DNA from: DASUPK01 sp963763955
Lineage (GTDB): Bacteria; Actinomycetota; Thermoleophilia; Solirubrobacterales; 70-9
Length of the DNA: 64,000 bases
Direction of reading: 5' to 3'
NCBI GenBank assembly: GCA_963763955.1
Contig: CAVXQP010000006.1
Location: forward strand, 1 to 64,000
This document shows, piece by piece, positions 7,989 through 15,154 of the stretch (positions are counted from its first letter, which is position 1; each line of letters begins with the position of its first letter). The notes under the pieces were generated by a model. That model did not search any database. It was given only the letters and a program-made list of their open reading frames with translations, and was not told the DNA's origin. The position numbers and the translations under genes are program-made.

Positions 7989-8782
7989 GAGTCGATTATG
8001 CCCAGAACGTCGACCGGCCCAGCCCCGGAGCCGATCTCGCGGAGGCCGTTGGCCACCGCCTCGGCGGCTATCGCACGTGCTCTTCGGGCCGCCTCGATCG
8101 GAGTGTCTCCAAGGGCGAGACGGGCCGCCAGCGCCGAGGAGTGCGTGCACCCCGAGCCGTGGGACGCGCCCTCGGGGTGCCGTGGGCCCTCGATCTCCGC
8201 GAGCTCCTGGCCATCGAAGAAGCGGTCGGCGCCGTCGTCGAGATGTCCGCCGGTGACCACCGCGACGTCGGGGCCGAGCGCACGAACGGCCCGCGCGAGG
8301 TCCTCGGGCGAGGAGTCCGGGCCGAGCCCGGTCAGCTCGCGGGCCTCGGCCAGGTTGGGCGTCACGACGGTGGCCCGGGGGACGATCCGCTCGATCAGCG
8401 CCTGCTTGGCCTCCGGCATGAGCAGGACGGCACCGCTCTCGGCAACCATCACGGGGTCGAGCACCACGGGCGCCTCTCCGACCAGCTCGAGAGCCTCATC
8501 GACAGCCGCGATCGTCGGCTCGTCGAACAGCATCCCGATCTTCACCGCGTCGACACCCATGTCCGTAGCTACGGCGCGGACCTGATCGAGGATGAACTGC
8601 CGGGGAAGCGTCTCGACCGAGATCACCTCGTGGGTGTTCTGCGCGGTGAGCGCGACGATCGCCGACGTCCCGTGCACGCCGCAGCGCGCGAACGCCTTCA
8701 AGTCCGCCTGGATCCCGGCGCCGCCGCCGGAATCCGAGGTCGCGATGGTCATCGCGACGGGAATGCGCCTTCCGGGTGCCAC
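7985..8782 (-). CDS. thiD: Hydroxymethylpyrimidine (phosphate) kinase
   Basis: Ribokinase-superfamily kinase that phosphorylates HMP and HMP-phosphate for thiamine synthesis. Seen: MTIATSDSGGGAGIQADLKAF (substrate and Gly-rich N-terminus), a central VVLDPVMVAESGAVLL, VVTPNLAEARELTG, VAVVTGGH, and the C-terminal anion hole/catalytic segment SHGSGCTHSSALAARLALG with its GSGC. Starting from the GTG at 8782 adds ten residues typical of the family; the ATG at 8752 would truncate the first strand. It is about 265 residues, the normal length. No TPP riboswitch is present because the gene lies 23 bp behind dprA in a coupled chain. No other thi gene is in the window, so it acts as a lone salvage or biosynthetic kinase here. 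Confidence 0.9.
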   Translation of the reverse strand: MAPGRRIPVAMTIATSDSGGGAGIQADLKAFARCGVHGTSAIVALTAQNTHEVISVETLPRQFILDQVRAVATDMGVDAVKIGMLFDEPTIAAVDEALELVGEAPVVLDPVMVAESGAVLLMPEAKQALIERIVPRATVVTPNLAEARELTGLGPDSSPEDLARAVRALGPDVAVVTGGHLDDGADRFFDGQELAEIEGPRHPEGASHGSGCTHSSALAARLALGDTPIEAARRARAIAAEAVANGLREIGSGAGPVDVLGIIDS

Positions 8783-8805
8783 CCGGTTAAGGCTAGTGAC
8801 GGCCG

Positions 8806-9927
8806 CTACGGCGCCAGCGAGGTGCGCTCGTACCGGCCGCCGGAGTCCGACCGCAGGTAGCCGCCCAACTCCAGCTTGACCAGGGCCGCAGCGAGGGGTC
8901 CGGGCTCGAGCCTCGAGGCGCGGGCCAGCGCGTCGGCGCTGTTCGATCCCCGCTCCACCAGATCGAGCACGTCGGTCAGCTCGTCGTCGAGCGCGGGACC
9001 CCGCGGGGTACGCGGGGTGTGCGCCCCCGGGCCGAGCATCACGTCCAGCACGTCCTGTCCGGCCCTGACCACGTGGGCGCCGTCGTGGAGCAGGCCGTTC
9101 GTCCCGGCGGCGGAGGCATTGCCCACCCGGCCCGGGACGGCACCGACCTCCCGATTCAGGTGCTCGGCCATCGTCGCCGTGATCAGGGAGCCGGATCGCT
9201 CCCGCGCCTCCACCACCACCGTCATCCCGCCGAGCGCAGCCATGATCCGGTTGCGAGCCGGAAAGGTCCACCGGCGCGCGCGCGTCCCCAGTGGCAGCTC
9301 CCCCAGCACGAGCCCGCGCTCGACGATCTCCTCATAGAGCCGCGCGTGGCGTGGCGGATAGGGCAGGTCCACTCCGGTGCCGAGCACCGCGATCGTCAGC
9401 CCGCCGGCCTCGAGCGCCCCGCGATGCGCGCACGAGTCGATGCCCATTGCCATCCCGCTCACTACAACCATGCCCGCGGAGCCGACCTCTCGGCCCAGCC
9501 TGGCCGCCAGCTCGCGCCCGTAGCTGCTCGGGCGCCGTGAGCCGACGATCGTCACGGCGTCCTCGGCCCGGAGCCCGTCGAGCAGCCCCGAATTGCCCCG
9601 GCCGAAGAGGACGGCGGGCGGATCTCCGAGCGCAGCGAGTGCCCCCGGAAAGGAGGCGTCGTGGCGACAGCACGCCCAGGCGCCCGCGCCGGCGACTGCC
9701 AGGCGCATCTGAGCGGGGTTCCGGGCTGCGGCCCGCTCCAGGAACTCGCTCGCGCTCGAACGCGCCAATGCATGAGCCAAGTCCTCGTTCGAGAGGGCGA
9801 GGAGCTCGTGTGCCCGGCTGCCCGACGTGTCCTCGACCGCGTTCTCGATGTGGCCGGCGAGCGAGCCGATCAGCCAAGTGCGCCTGAGGCAGTCGTCGCA
9901 GGCCCGCGGCTGCTCGCTGCCGGTCAC
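8806..9927 (-). CDS. dprA: DNA processing protein DprA (Smf)
   Basis: 373 residues. The Rossmann-like DprA core is clear: VTIVGSRRPSSYGRELAARL, VVVSGMAMGIDSCAHRGALEAGG, TIAVLGTGVDLPYPPRHA, FPARNRIMAALGGMTVVVEARERSGSL (shown in part) and EVGAVPGRVGNASAAGTNGLL. An N-terminal CDDCLRR element and a C-terminal winged-helix region (DVLDLVERGSNSADALARAS) complete the domain order. The protein loads RecA onto incoming single-stranded DNA in competent bacteria. In actinobacteria it normally follows yifB, as here (12 bp). No other competence gene is present in the window. Confidence 0.94.
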   Translation of the reverse strand: MTGSEQPRACDDCLRRTWLIGSLAGHIENAVEDTSGSRAHELLALSNEDLAHALARSSASEFLERAAARNPAQMRLAVAGAGAWACCRHDASFPGALAALGDPPAVLFGRGNSGLLDGLRAEDAVTIVGSRRPSSYGRELAARLGREVGSAGMVVVSGMAMGIDSCAHRGALEAGGLTIAVLGTGVDLPYPPRHARLYEEIVERGLVLGELPLGTRARRWTFPARNRIMAALGGMTVVVEARERSGSLITATMAEHLNREVGAVPGRVGNASAAGTNGLLHDGAHVVRAGQDVLDVMLGPGAHTPRTPRGPALDDELTDVLDLVERGSNSADALARASRLEPGPLAAALVKLELGGYLRSDSGGRYERTSLAP

Positions 9928-9939
9928 GATCCCGGCCGC

Positions 9940-11415
9940 TCACGCCGAAGGAGCGCCTCCGAGATGTGCTGGGTCGTGATGCGCTCCTCCCCAGCCCAGG
10001 TCGGCGATGGTCCGCGCCAGCCGCAGGCACCGGTCCCAGCCGCGGGCGCTGAGACCGAGTCGGCGATGCCCCGCCTCCAGGGTCAGCCGCGCCTCCTCAT
10101 CGAGCTCGCAGTCTCGGTGCAGCTCGGCGGGCGTCATCTCGGCGTTGGCGCGACCCGGGCCCAATCGCTTTTCCTGGGCCCGGCGTGACCTGATGACCCG
10201 CTCCCTGACCGCGGCCGAACCCTCCACCTCTTCGGCCGCAAGCTCCTCCGGCGGCGGGGGGACGACCGTCAGCGTGATGTCGATCCGGTCGGCCAGCGCG
10301 CCGCTGAGCTTCGCCATGTACCTGGCGACAGCGCCCGGGTGGCAGTCGCACTCCCCCGAGTCCGGGCCGTTCCCACAGGGACACGGGTTCGACGCCGCCA
10401 CCAGCATGAAACGGCAGGGCAGAGACACCGTTCCGGTGGTCCTGGTCACGGTGACGACGCCCTCTTCGAGCGGCACGCGAAGCGCCTCGAGGGCGTCGCG
10501 GCGGAACTCTCCGAGCTCGTCGAGGAAGAGGACACCGCGGTGCGCGCGAGTCACCTCTCCCGGGCGGGGCGGCGCCCCTCCTCCGACCAGCGCCCGTCCG
10601 GAGACGGTGTGGTGCGGCGCCCGAAACGGCCGGTGGAGCCGAGGGCCTCCGTTCTCCCCGCAAGCGCCCGCGATCCGGGTCACCTCGATCACCTCCTTCC
10701 GCCTCAGAGGGGGTAGCAGGGAGGGCAGCCGCTGAAGGGCGAGGGTCTTCCCCCCACCGGGCGGCCCGATGAGCAGCAGGCTGTGCGCGCCGGCCGCGGC
10801 GATCTCGAGACAGCGGCGGAGCGCGGGATGGCCGCGCAGATCTGCCAGGTCGGGCAGACCGGGCTCGGGCGGAGTGGGCGGCTCCGCGGGCGGCACCGGC
10901 TCGATCTCCCCCTCCGCGAGCTCGCGCAGCCGGGTGACGTGGTCGACCGGAACGACCTCGAGTCCCTTGACCAGCGCGGCCTGGCTCGCGTCACCCGGCG
11001 CCACTGCGACGCCCCGCATGCCCCACTCGCAGGCCGCCTCGGCCATCGCCAGGGCGCCGGGCACGGGCCGGATCGCGCCGTCGAGCGCGAGCTCGCCGGC
11101 CAGGACGTATCGATCGAGCATGCCACGCGGCAGCTGGCCGGACGCCACCAGCAGCGCGGCGGCGATCGCCAGGTCGAAGCCCGGCCCGGCCTTGCGGAGG
11201 TCCGCCGGCGCGAGGTTGGCGGTGATCCGGTGCTGCGGATACTTGAAACCCGAGTTGACCAGCGCCGAGCGCACCCGCTCGCGGGATTCTCTGACCGCGG
11301 CGTCGGGCAGCCCGACGATCGTGAACGACGGCAGGCCCGCCCCGATGTCGACCTCCACGTGCACGGGCTCGGCCGTCACCCCGATCAGGGCGAAGGTGCG
11401 GGCGATGGCGAACAT
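9940..11415 (-). CDS. comM: YifB/ComM-family Mg-chelatase-like AAA ATPase
   Basis: 491 residues. The N-terminal ChlI-like domain has PVHVEVDIGAGLPSFTIVGL and DAAVRESRERVRSAL. Next comes the AAA module with Walker A LLIGPPGGGKTLALQRLP, RPFRAPHHTVSGRALVGGG, Walker B GVLFLDELGEF and the sensor region LVAASNPCPCG with a cysteine-rich CPCG...CDC insert. A C-terminal Mg_chelatase_C-like helix bundle with YMAKLSGALADRIDI ends it. The Vibrio and Haemophilus homologue ComM is a branch-migration helicase in natural transformation. It is the first gene of the minus-strand chain leading to dprA and is transcribed divergently from yraN, leaving about 115 bp for both promoters. Confidence 0.93.
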   Translation of the reverse strand: MFAIARTFALIGVTAEPVHVEVDIGAGLPSFTIVGLPDAAVRESRERVRSALVNSGFKYPQHRITANLAPADLRKAGPGFDLAIAAALLVASGQLPRGMLDRYVLAGELALDGAIRPVPGALAMAEAACEWGMRGVAVAPGDASQAALVKGLEVVPVDHVTRLRELAEGEIEPVPPAEPPTPPEPGLPDLADLRGHPALRRCLEIAAAGAHSLLLIGPPGGGKTLALQRLPSLLPPLRRKEVIEVTRIAGACGENGGPRLHRPFRAPHHTVSGRALVGGGAPPRPGEVTRAHRGVLFLDELGEFRRDALEALRVPLEEGVVTVTRTTGTVSLPCRFMLVAASNPCPCGNGPDSGECDCHPGAVARYMAKLSGALADRIDITLTVVPPPPEELAAEEVEGSAAVRERVIRSRRAQEKRLGPGRANAEMTPAELHRDCELDEEARLTLEAGHRRLGLSARGWDRCLRLARTIADLGWGGAHHDPAHLGGAPSA

Positions 11416-11530
11416 GGCGGGACGGTAGGCAAGCGCGATTCGCGGCTGGCGCGCGGAACGTGACGGTTCGGTGACGCCCTCGTTGCGAGGTGAGCGCGAC
11501 CCGCCGGATCGGCGAGATCAGGATCGCCCG

Positions 11531-11905
11531 ATGACCTTCGCGAGGCTGGAGCTTGGCCGGCGGGCGGAGCGGCTGGTCGCCATGAGGCTCGAGCTGGCGG
11601 GCTGGCGGCTCGTCGGGCGGAATGTCCGCCTGCCATCGGGGGAACTGGACATCGTCGCCCTCGATGGGTCGACGCTGGTCTTCGTCGAGGTGAAGGCGGG
11701 CCGCGCCGGCGCGACCGTCGGCCCGGAGCACCCGGCCCATGCGGTCGGGCGCCGCAAGCAGCTCAAGCTGCGCCGGCTCGCCCGCGAGTGGATCGCGGAG
11801 CGGCGAGGCCCCTCAGGCGTCTCGGGCTATCGCTTCGACGTCGTCGGGGTCAGCTTCGGCCTGGATGGCCTCGCGGATGTCGATCACATCCGCAATGCCT
11901 TCTGA
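11531..11905 (+). CDS. yraN: YraN family (UPF0102) predicted endonuclease-like protein
   Basis: 124 residues from the ATG at 11531. The UPF0102 pattern is visible: GRRAERLVAMRLELAGWRLVGRNVR, then the nuclease-like core SGELDIVALDGSTLVFVEVKAG (GE-x-D-[IL]-[IV] and F-V-E-V-K), VGRRKQLKLRRLA, and YRFDVVGV near the end. The core resembles Holliday-junction-resolvase-type folds (E-x-D...E-V-K), but no activity is proven in general. In most actinobacteria yraN lies on the same strand as rnhB and yifB. Here it is inverted: divergent from yifB and convergent with rnhB, whose reading frame overlaps it by 93 bp. Confidence 0.92.
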   Translation: MTFARLELGRRAERLVAMRLELAGWRLVGRNVRLPSGELDIVALDGSTLVFVEVKAGRAGATVGPEHPAHAVGRRKQLKLRRLAREWIAERRGPSGVSGYRFDVVGVSFGLDGLADVDHIRNAF

Positions 11906-12691
11906 CCCCGGCGGCAGCTCGAACTCGCCGGCGGGAACCGTCAGGTCGAGCTGTGAGTACGCGACGGATGCGAACGAGCGCCGGTGCAGCGGACAGATGC
12001 CGTGCCGCATGATCGCCTCGCGGTGCTCGGGGGTCGAGTAGCCGACGTTCCCCTCGAAGCCCCACTCGGGATAGAGCGGCGCGACGCGGTGCATGTAGCG
12101 GTCGCGGGTCACCTTCGCGATCACCGAGGCGGCGGCGATCGCGGCACTGCGGGCGTCGCCGTCGACGACGGGCCTGTGCTCGAGCTCGCAGGCCGGCAAC
12201 CGGAACCCGTCCACCAGACGCGTCGCGTCCTCCTGTGCCACCGCGCGCATGCAGTCGGTGAGCGCCGCCAGGTTCGAGACGTGCAGACCGTTGCCGTCGA
12301 TCGCGTGGACGGATCGCACCGCCACCGAGACGCAGGCGGCCGCGCGGATCACGTGCGGATAGAGCTCCTCACGTTCGTCGGCGCTCTTCTGCTTCGAGTC
12401 GTCCAGCCTGGCGAGGGCGAGACGCTCGGACCGGCCGATTCGCTCCAGATCGATCAGCACGCCGGCGGCCAACAGCGGCCCGGCGAGGGAGCCGCGTCCG
12501 GCCTCGTCCACTCCGGCCACGAACCGGCGGCCGAAGGAACGGTCGAACTTGAAGAGACGAGCGGCCGTACGCCTCTTTCGCTTCCTAGAAGAACCCGATC
12601 CGGTCCGGCGGCCAGTAGGTGGCGAAGGCCTTGCCGATGATCCAGTCGCGCGGGACGGGTCCCCAGAACCGGCTGTCGTCGCTCGACCCAC
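11813..12691 (-). CDS. rnhB: Ribonuclease HII
   Basis: Endonuclease that nicks the RNA strand of RNA-DNA hybrids and single ribonucleotides in DNA. Catalytic acidic residues are in place: VAGVDEAGRGSLAGPLLAAG (Asp and Glu), LDDSKQKS, and VVDGDARSAAIAAASVIAKV followed by TRDRYM. The end domain has GFEGNVGYSTPEHREAI and PLHRRSF. Beyond that is a non-standard acidic tail of about 40 residues (ending ADPDDVEAIARDA) encoded over the antisense of yraN. The start is uncertain: no ATG, GTG or TTG lies between the lepB stop and the conserved LFKFDRSFG. The first canonical start is therefore the ATG at 12691, which would overlap lepB by 107 bp; a non-standard start nearer 12580 is equally possible. Confidence 0.9.
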   Translation of the reverse strand: MGRATTAGSGDPSRATGSSARPSPPTGRRTGSGSSRKRKRRTAARLFKFDRSFGRRFVAGVDEAGRGSLAGPLLAAGVLIDLERIGRSERLALARLDDSKQKSADEREELYPHVIRAAACVSVAVRSVHAIDGNGLHVSNLAALTDCMRAVAQEDATRLVDGFRLPACELEHRPVVDGDARSAAIAAASVIAKVTRDRYMHRVAPLYPEWGFEGNVGYSTPEHREAIMRHGICPLHRRSFASVAYSQLDLTVPAGEFELPPGSEGIADVIDIREAIQAEADPDDVEAIARDA

Positions 12692-13220
12692 GGTTGTCGC
12701 CCATCATGAAGTAATGGTCGGGCGGGATGGTGATCGTTTTGGGCAAATTGCAGGCTCCGCCCGGCGTACAGGGGTTGATGAAGTCCTCCTGGGCGATCTT
12801 CCCGTTGACCACCGGGTGACCGTTCTGGACGCTGAGGGTGTCGCCGGGCCCGGCGACGATCCGCTTGATGAAGTTGACGGTCGCCTCCTGGGGAGTCGGC
12901 TGATCGCAGGCGGCCCCACTGCTTCCCCCCGCCCCGGTCCTCGGGTCGCCGCACTCACCGCCCGCGCCACCGCCGTTGGCGCCCTCGGGCGGATGGAAGA
13001 CGACGATGTCCCCGATCTGGGGGTCCTTGAAGTGGTAGAGGAACCTGTTGACCAGAACACGTTGGCCGACGTCCAGGGTCGGCTCCATCGACTCGGACGG
13101 GATCTGGTACGGCTTGATGATGAAGGCCTGGATCCCGAGCGCCAGCCCTAGAGCGAGCGCGACGATGATGACGAGCTCGAGGAGCGCGCCCTGGGTGCTG
13201 TGGGGCCGCGGGACTCTCAG
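12585..13220 (-). CDS. lepB: Signal peptidase I, probable CTG start
   Basis: Membrane serine protease that removes signal peptides. One N-terminal membrane helix (LELVIIVALALGLALGIQAF) precedes IKPYQIPSESMEPTL with the catalytic Ser of SM-x-P. Then come VNFIKRIVAGPGDTLSV with the Lys general base, and GDNRGSSDDSRFWGPVP (box E). Between the Ser and Lys boxes is a Gly-rich loop of about 30 residues with two cysteines. The first ATG (13088) lies after the catalytic Ser, so it cannot be the start. No ATG, GTG or TTG exists further up before the in-frame stop; the best candidate is CTG at 13220, overlapping the rplS stop as CTGA. This gives 211 residues. It follows rplS in the operon, as usual in actinobacteria. 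Confidence 0.9.
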   Translation of the reverse strand: MRVPRPHSTQGALLELVIIVALALGLALGIQAFIIKPYQIPSESMEPTLDVGQRVLVNRFLYHFKDPQIGDIVVFHPPEGANGGGAGGECGDPRTGAGGSSGAACDQPTPQEATVNFIKRIVAGPGDTLSVQNGHPVVNGKIAQEDFINPCTPGGACNLPKTITIPPDHYFMMGDNRGSSDDSRFWGPVPRDWIIGKAFATYWPPDRIGFF

Positions 13221-13837
13221 TCTTCTTCAGCCTCGTCGGGAGAGGCGTCAGCCTTGGGCTCCGGCTCCTGTTCGGCCCCTGGCTCCTGGTCCGCCTCCGC
13301 CTTGTCCCCACCAGCATCAGCGGCCGGCTCCTCGGCTGCTCCCTCTTCGGGGGCCGGCTGCTCCTCTCCCTCCTGGGCCTCGCCCTCCTCCTGCGGCGGC
13401 TCGACCAGCTCGGCCTCCGCCTCGCCGACCGCGACGCCCTCGGCATCGACGGCTTCGGACTCTTCGGCCGCCACCACCATCTCGTCCTTGATCCCCCAGC
13501 GCCGCTCGGCGACGCGAGCCTTCTTGCCGACCTTGCCGCGCAGGTAGTAGAGCTTCGCCCGGCGGACATCGCCGCGGGCGGCCACCTCGAGCTTTTCGAT
13601 CTTGGGGGAATGCAAAGGGAAGGTTCGCTCGACCCCCACCCCGAACGACTGCTTGCGGACCGTGAATGTCTCGCGCGCGCCGCTCCCCTGGCGCTTGATC
13701 ACGATCCCCTCGAAGACCTGGGTCCTGCGACGATTGCCCTCGACGACCTGGAAGTGCACGCGCACTCGGTCGCCGGCGTCGAACCTGGGCCGCTGCTTCA
13801 GGACTCGCTTCTCGAGGGTGTCGATGACTGTGCTCAT
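13217..13837 (-). CDS. rplS: Ribosomal protein L19 with long acidic C-terminal tail
   Basis: Residues 1-115 or so are a normal bL19: FDAGDRVRVHFQVVEGNRRR, QVFEGIVIKRQGSG, FTVRKQSFGVGVERTFPLHS, KLYYLRGKVGKKARV. L19 sits at the 30S-50S interface. The protein then runs on for about 90 residues rich in Glu, Ala, Pro and Gly with almost no basic or aromatic residues, to 206 in total, nearly twice the family length. The tail keeps frame with no stop and ends exactly at the overlap with lepB, so it is not an artefact of a wrong stop. An intrinsic terminator and a 70-base untranslated leader separate it from trmD, which points to its own promoter. Confidence 0.94.
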   Translation of the reverse strand: MSTVIDTLEKRVLKQRPRFDAGDRVRVHFQVVEGNRRRTQVFEGIVIKRQGSGARETFTVRKQSFGVGVERTFPLHSPKIEKLEVAARGDVRRAKLYYLRGKVGKKARVAERRWGIKDEMVVAAEESEAVDAEGVAVGEAEAELVEPPQEEGEAQEGEEQPAPEEGAAEEPAADAGGDKAEADQEPGAEQEPEPKADASPDEAEED

Positions 13838-13908
13838 CAGGTGCGGGTGACGTGTCGCTGATGCTGGGAGCCCTGCCTGAGTTACGGCTAAAGCCCGCCG
13901 GCGGACTC

Positions 13909-13938
13909 AAAAAAAAGCGCGTACCGGTTGGCCCGCGC
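13909..13938 (-). terminator. Intrinsic terminator after trmD
   Basis: Read on the minus strand, GCGCG (13938-13934) and CGCGC (13921-13917) form a stem around a 12-base loop, followed directly by eight T residues (13916-13909). A T8 run is rare in this GC-rich DNA. It lies 29 bases after the trmD stop and before rplS. It could be a full stop for the rpsP-khpA-trmD unit or an attenuator of rplS-lepB-rnhB. Confidence 0.75.
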
Positions 13939-13966
13939 AGGGAGGCGAGATGCTAGCGGAGAAGGC

Positions 13967-14626
13967 CTACTCGGCCCGGTAGCGCGCTTGCTCGAGGCGC
14001 CACTCGCGGACCGAGGCGTGGTTGCCCGAGAGGAGGACCTCCGGGACCTCCCAGCCCCGGTAGGTGGGGGGTCGGGTGTAGTGGGGATACTCCGGCGCGC
14101 CATCGAGAGCCTCGCTGTAGGACTCCTCCACGGCGCTCTCCGCGTCCCCGAGCGCGCCGGGAAGCTTTCGGAGCACCGCGTCGCCGATCACCATCGCAGG
14201 AAGCTCGCCACCCGCGAGTACGTAGCGGCCGATTGAGATCGCCTCGTCCGCGAGATGCTCGACGACGCGCTCGTCGAACCCCTCATAGCGGCCGCAGAGC
14301 AACGCCAGGTGGGGCTCGGTGGCGAGCTCGGTGGCCAGCCGCTCATCGAAGAGCCGGCCGGACGGCGTCAGCGCGATCTTGCGCACGCCTTCGCGCTGGG
14401 ATCCGTAGGCCGCCTCCAGTGCCGCGTCCACGACGTCGACCCTCATCACCATCCCTGCGCCGCCGCCATAGGGCGAGTCGTCCACCTGGCCGGCGCCCAG
14501 TGGGGTGGTGTCGCGGTAGTTGTGGAAGCTCAGCGCGTTGCCGGCCGCCAGCGCATTGGAGACGTGGCGCTGGTGCACGAACCACTCGAAGTGCTCCGGG
14601 AACAGGGTGAAGACGTCCAGGTTCAA
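13967..14626 (-). CDS. trmD: tRNA (guanine-N1-)-methyltransferase
   Basis: 219 residues, slightly short for the family. It methylates G37 of tRNAs, preventing frameshifts, with SAM bound in a deep trefoil knot. Visible: LDVFTLFPEHFEWF, FHNYRDTTPLGAGQVDDSPYGGGAGM (shown in part), LLCGRYEGFDERV (knot entrance), ISIGRYVLAGGELPAM (knot exit), and the C-terminal YPHYTRPPTYRGWEVPEVLLSG. The start is a TTG that follows the khpA stop with no gap (TAATTG); no ATG fits the conserved N-terminus. Translation is thus likely coupled to khpA. rimM, which usually sits between these two genes, is absent. Confidence 0.95.
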   Translation of the reverse strand: MNLDVFTLFPEHFEWFVHQRHVSNALAAGNALSFHNYRDTTPLGAGQVDDSPYGGGAGMVMRVDVVDAALEAAYGSQREGVRKIALTPSGRLFDERLATELATEPHLALLCGRYEGFDERVVEHLADEAISIGRYVLAGGELPAMVIGDAVLRKLPGALGDAESAVEESYSEALDGAPEYPHYTRPPTYRGWEVPEVLLSGNHASVREWRLEQARYRAE

Positions 14627-14860
14627 TTAGTCAAGTATGTCGACGACCACGCGCTTGTCCTCGCGAGTCGCCGCGGCCTTCATCACCGACCGAAGCGCGT
14701 TGGCGACACGGCCCCCCCGTCCGATCACCCGCCCGAGGTCGTCCTCCGCCACCTCGAGCTCGAGCACAACCTCACCGTCGATCTCCTCGACCTGGCTCAC
14801 CTCGACCTCGTCCGGGTTCTCGACCAACGCGCGGGCCAGGAAGTCGAGCAGCTCGCGCAC
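14627..14860 (-). CDS. khpA: KH-domain RNA-binding protein KhpA
   Basis: 77 residues, a single type-II KH domain with the conserved loop DDLGRVIGRGGRVANALRSV (GxxG as GRGG). The C-terminal strand ends KRVVVDILD. KhpA with KhpB/Jag binds RNAs and affects cell elongation in Gram-positives. It lies between rpsP and trmD as in most actinobacteria, 18 bp after rpsP. No khpB/jag is in the window. Confidence 0.93.
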   Translation of the reverse strand: MRELLDFLARALVENPDEVEVSQVEEIDGEVVLELEVAEDDLGRVIGRGGRVANALRSVMKAAATREDKRVVVDILD

Positions 14861-14878
14861 CGGACGTCCCCAGCCCGC

Positions 14879-15133
14879 CTAACGGCCAGTCGCCTGGATT
14901 CCCTGGGTGCGCAGCAGCGTCGCAACCGTGCGGGTCGGCTGGGCCCCCTGCTCGAGCCAGTGGCGCGCCCGGTCCTGATCGATCACGATCAGCGACGGGT
15001 CGTTCTGCGGGTTGTACTGGCCGATCGTCTCGATCGTCCGGCCGTCCCGGGGCGAACGCTGGTCGGCGACCACAACCCTCCAGATCGGGTTCTTCTTGCT
15101 GCCCACCCTGCGAAGTCGAATTCTCACTGACAT
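14879..15133 (-). CDS. rpsP: Ribosomal protein S16
   Basis: 84 residues, full length for bS16, a 30S assembly protein. The N-terminal VRIRLRRVGSKKNPIWRVVV is diagnostic, followed by DGRTIETIGQYNPQ and the DRARHWLEQGAQPT segment. The ATG start is 21 bp downstream of ffh, so ffh-rpsP-khpA-trmD form one transcription unit. Confidence 0.97.
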   Translation of the reverse strand: MSVRIRLRRVGSKKNPIWRVVVADQRSPRDGRTIETIGQYNPQNDPSLIVIDQDRARHWLEQGAQPTRTVATLLRTQGIQATGR

Positions 15134-15154
15134 GCGGCGGCGGAGGTTAGAGGG

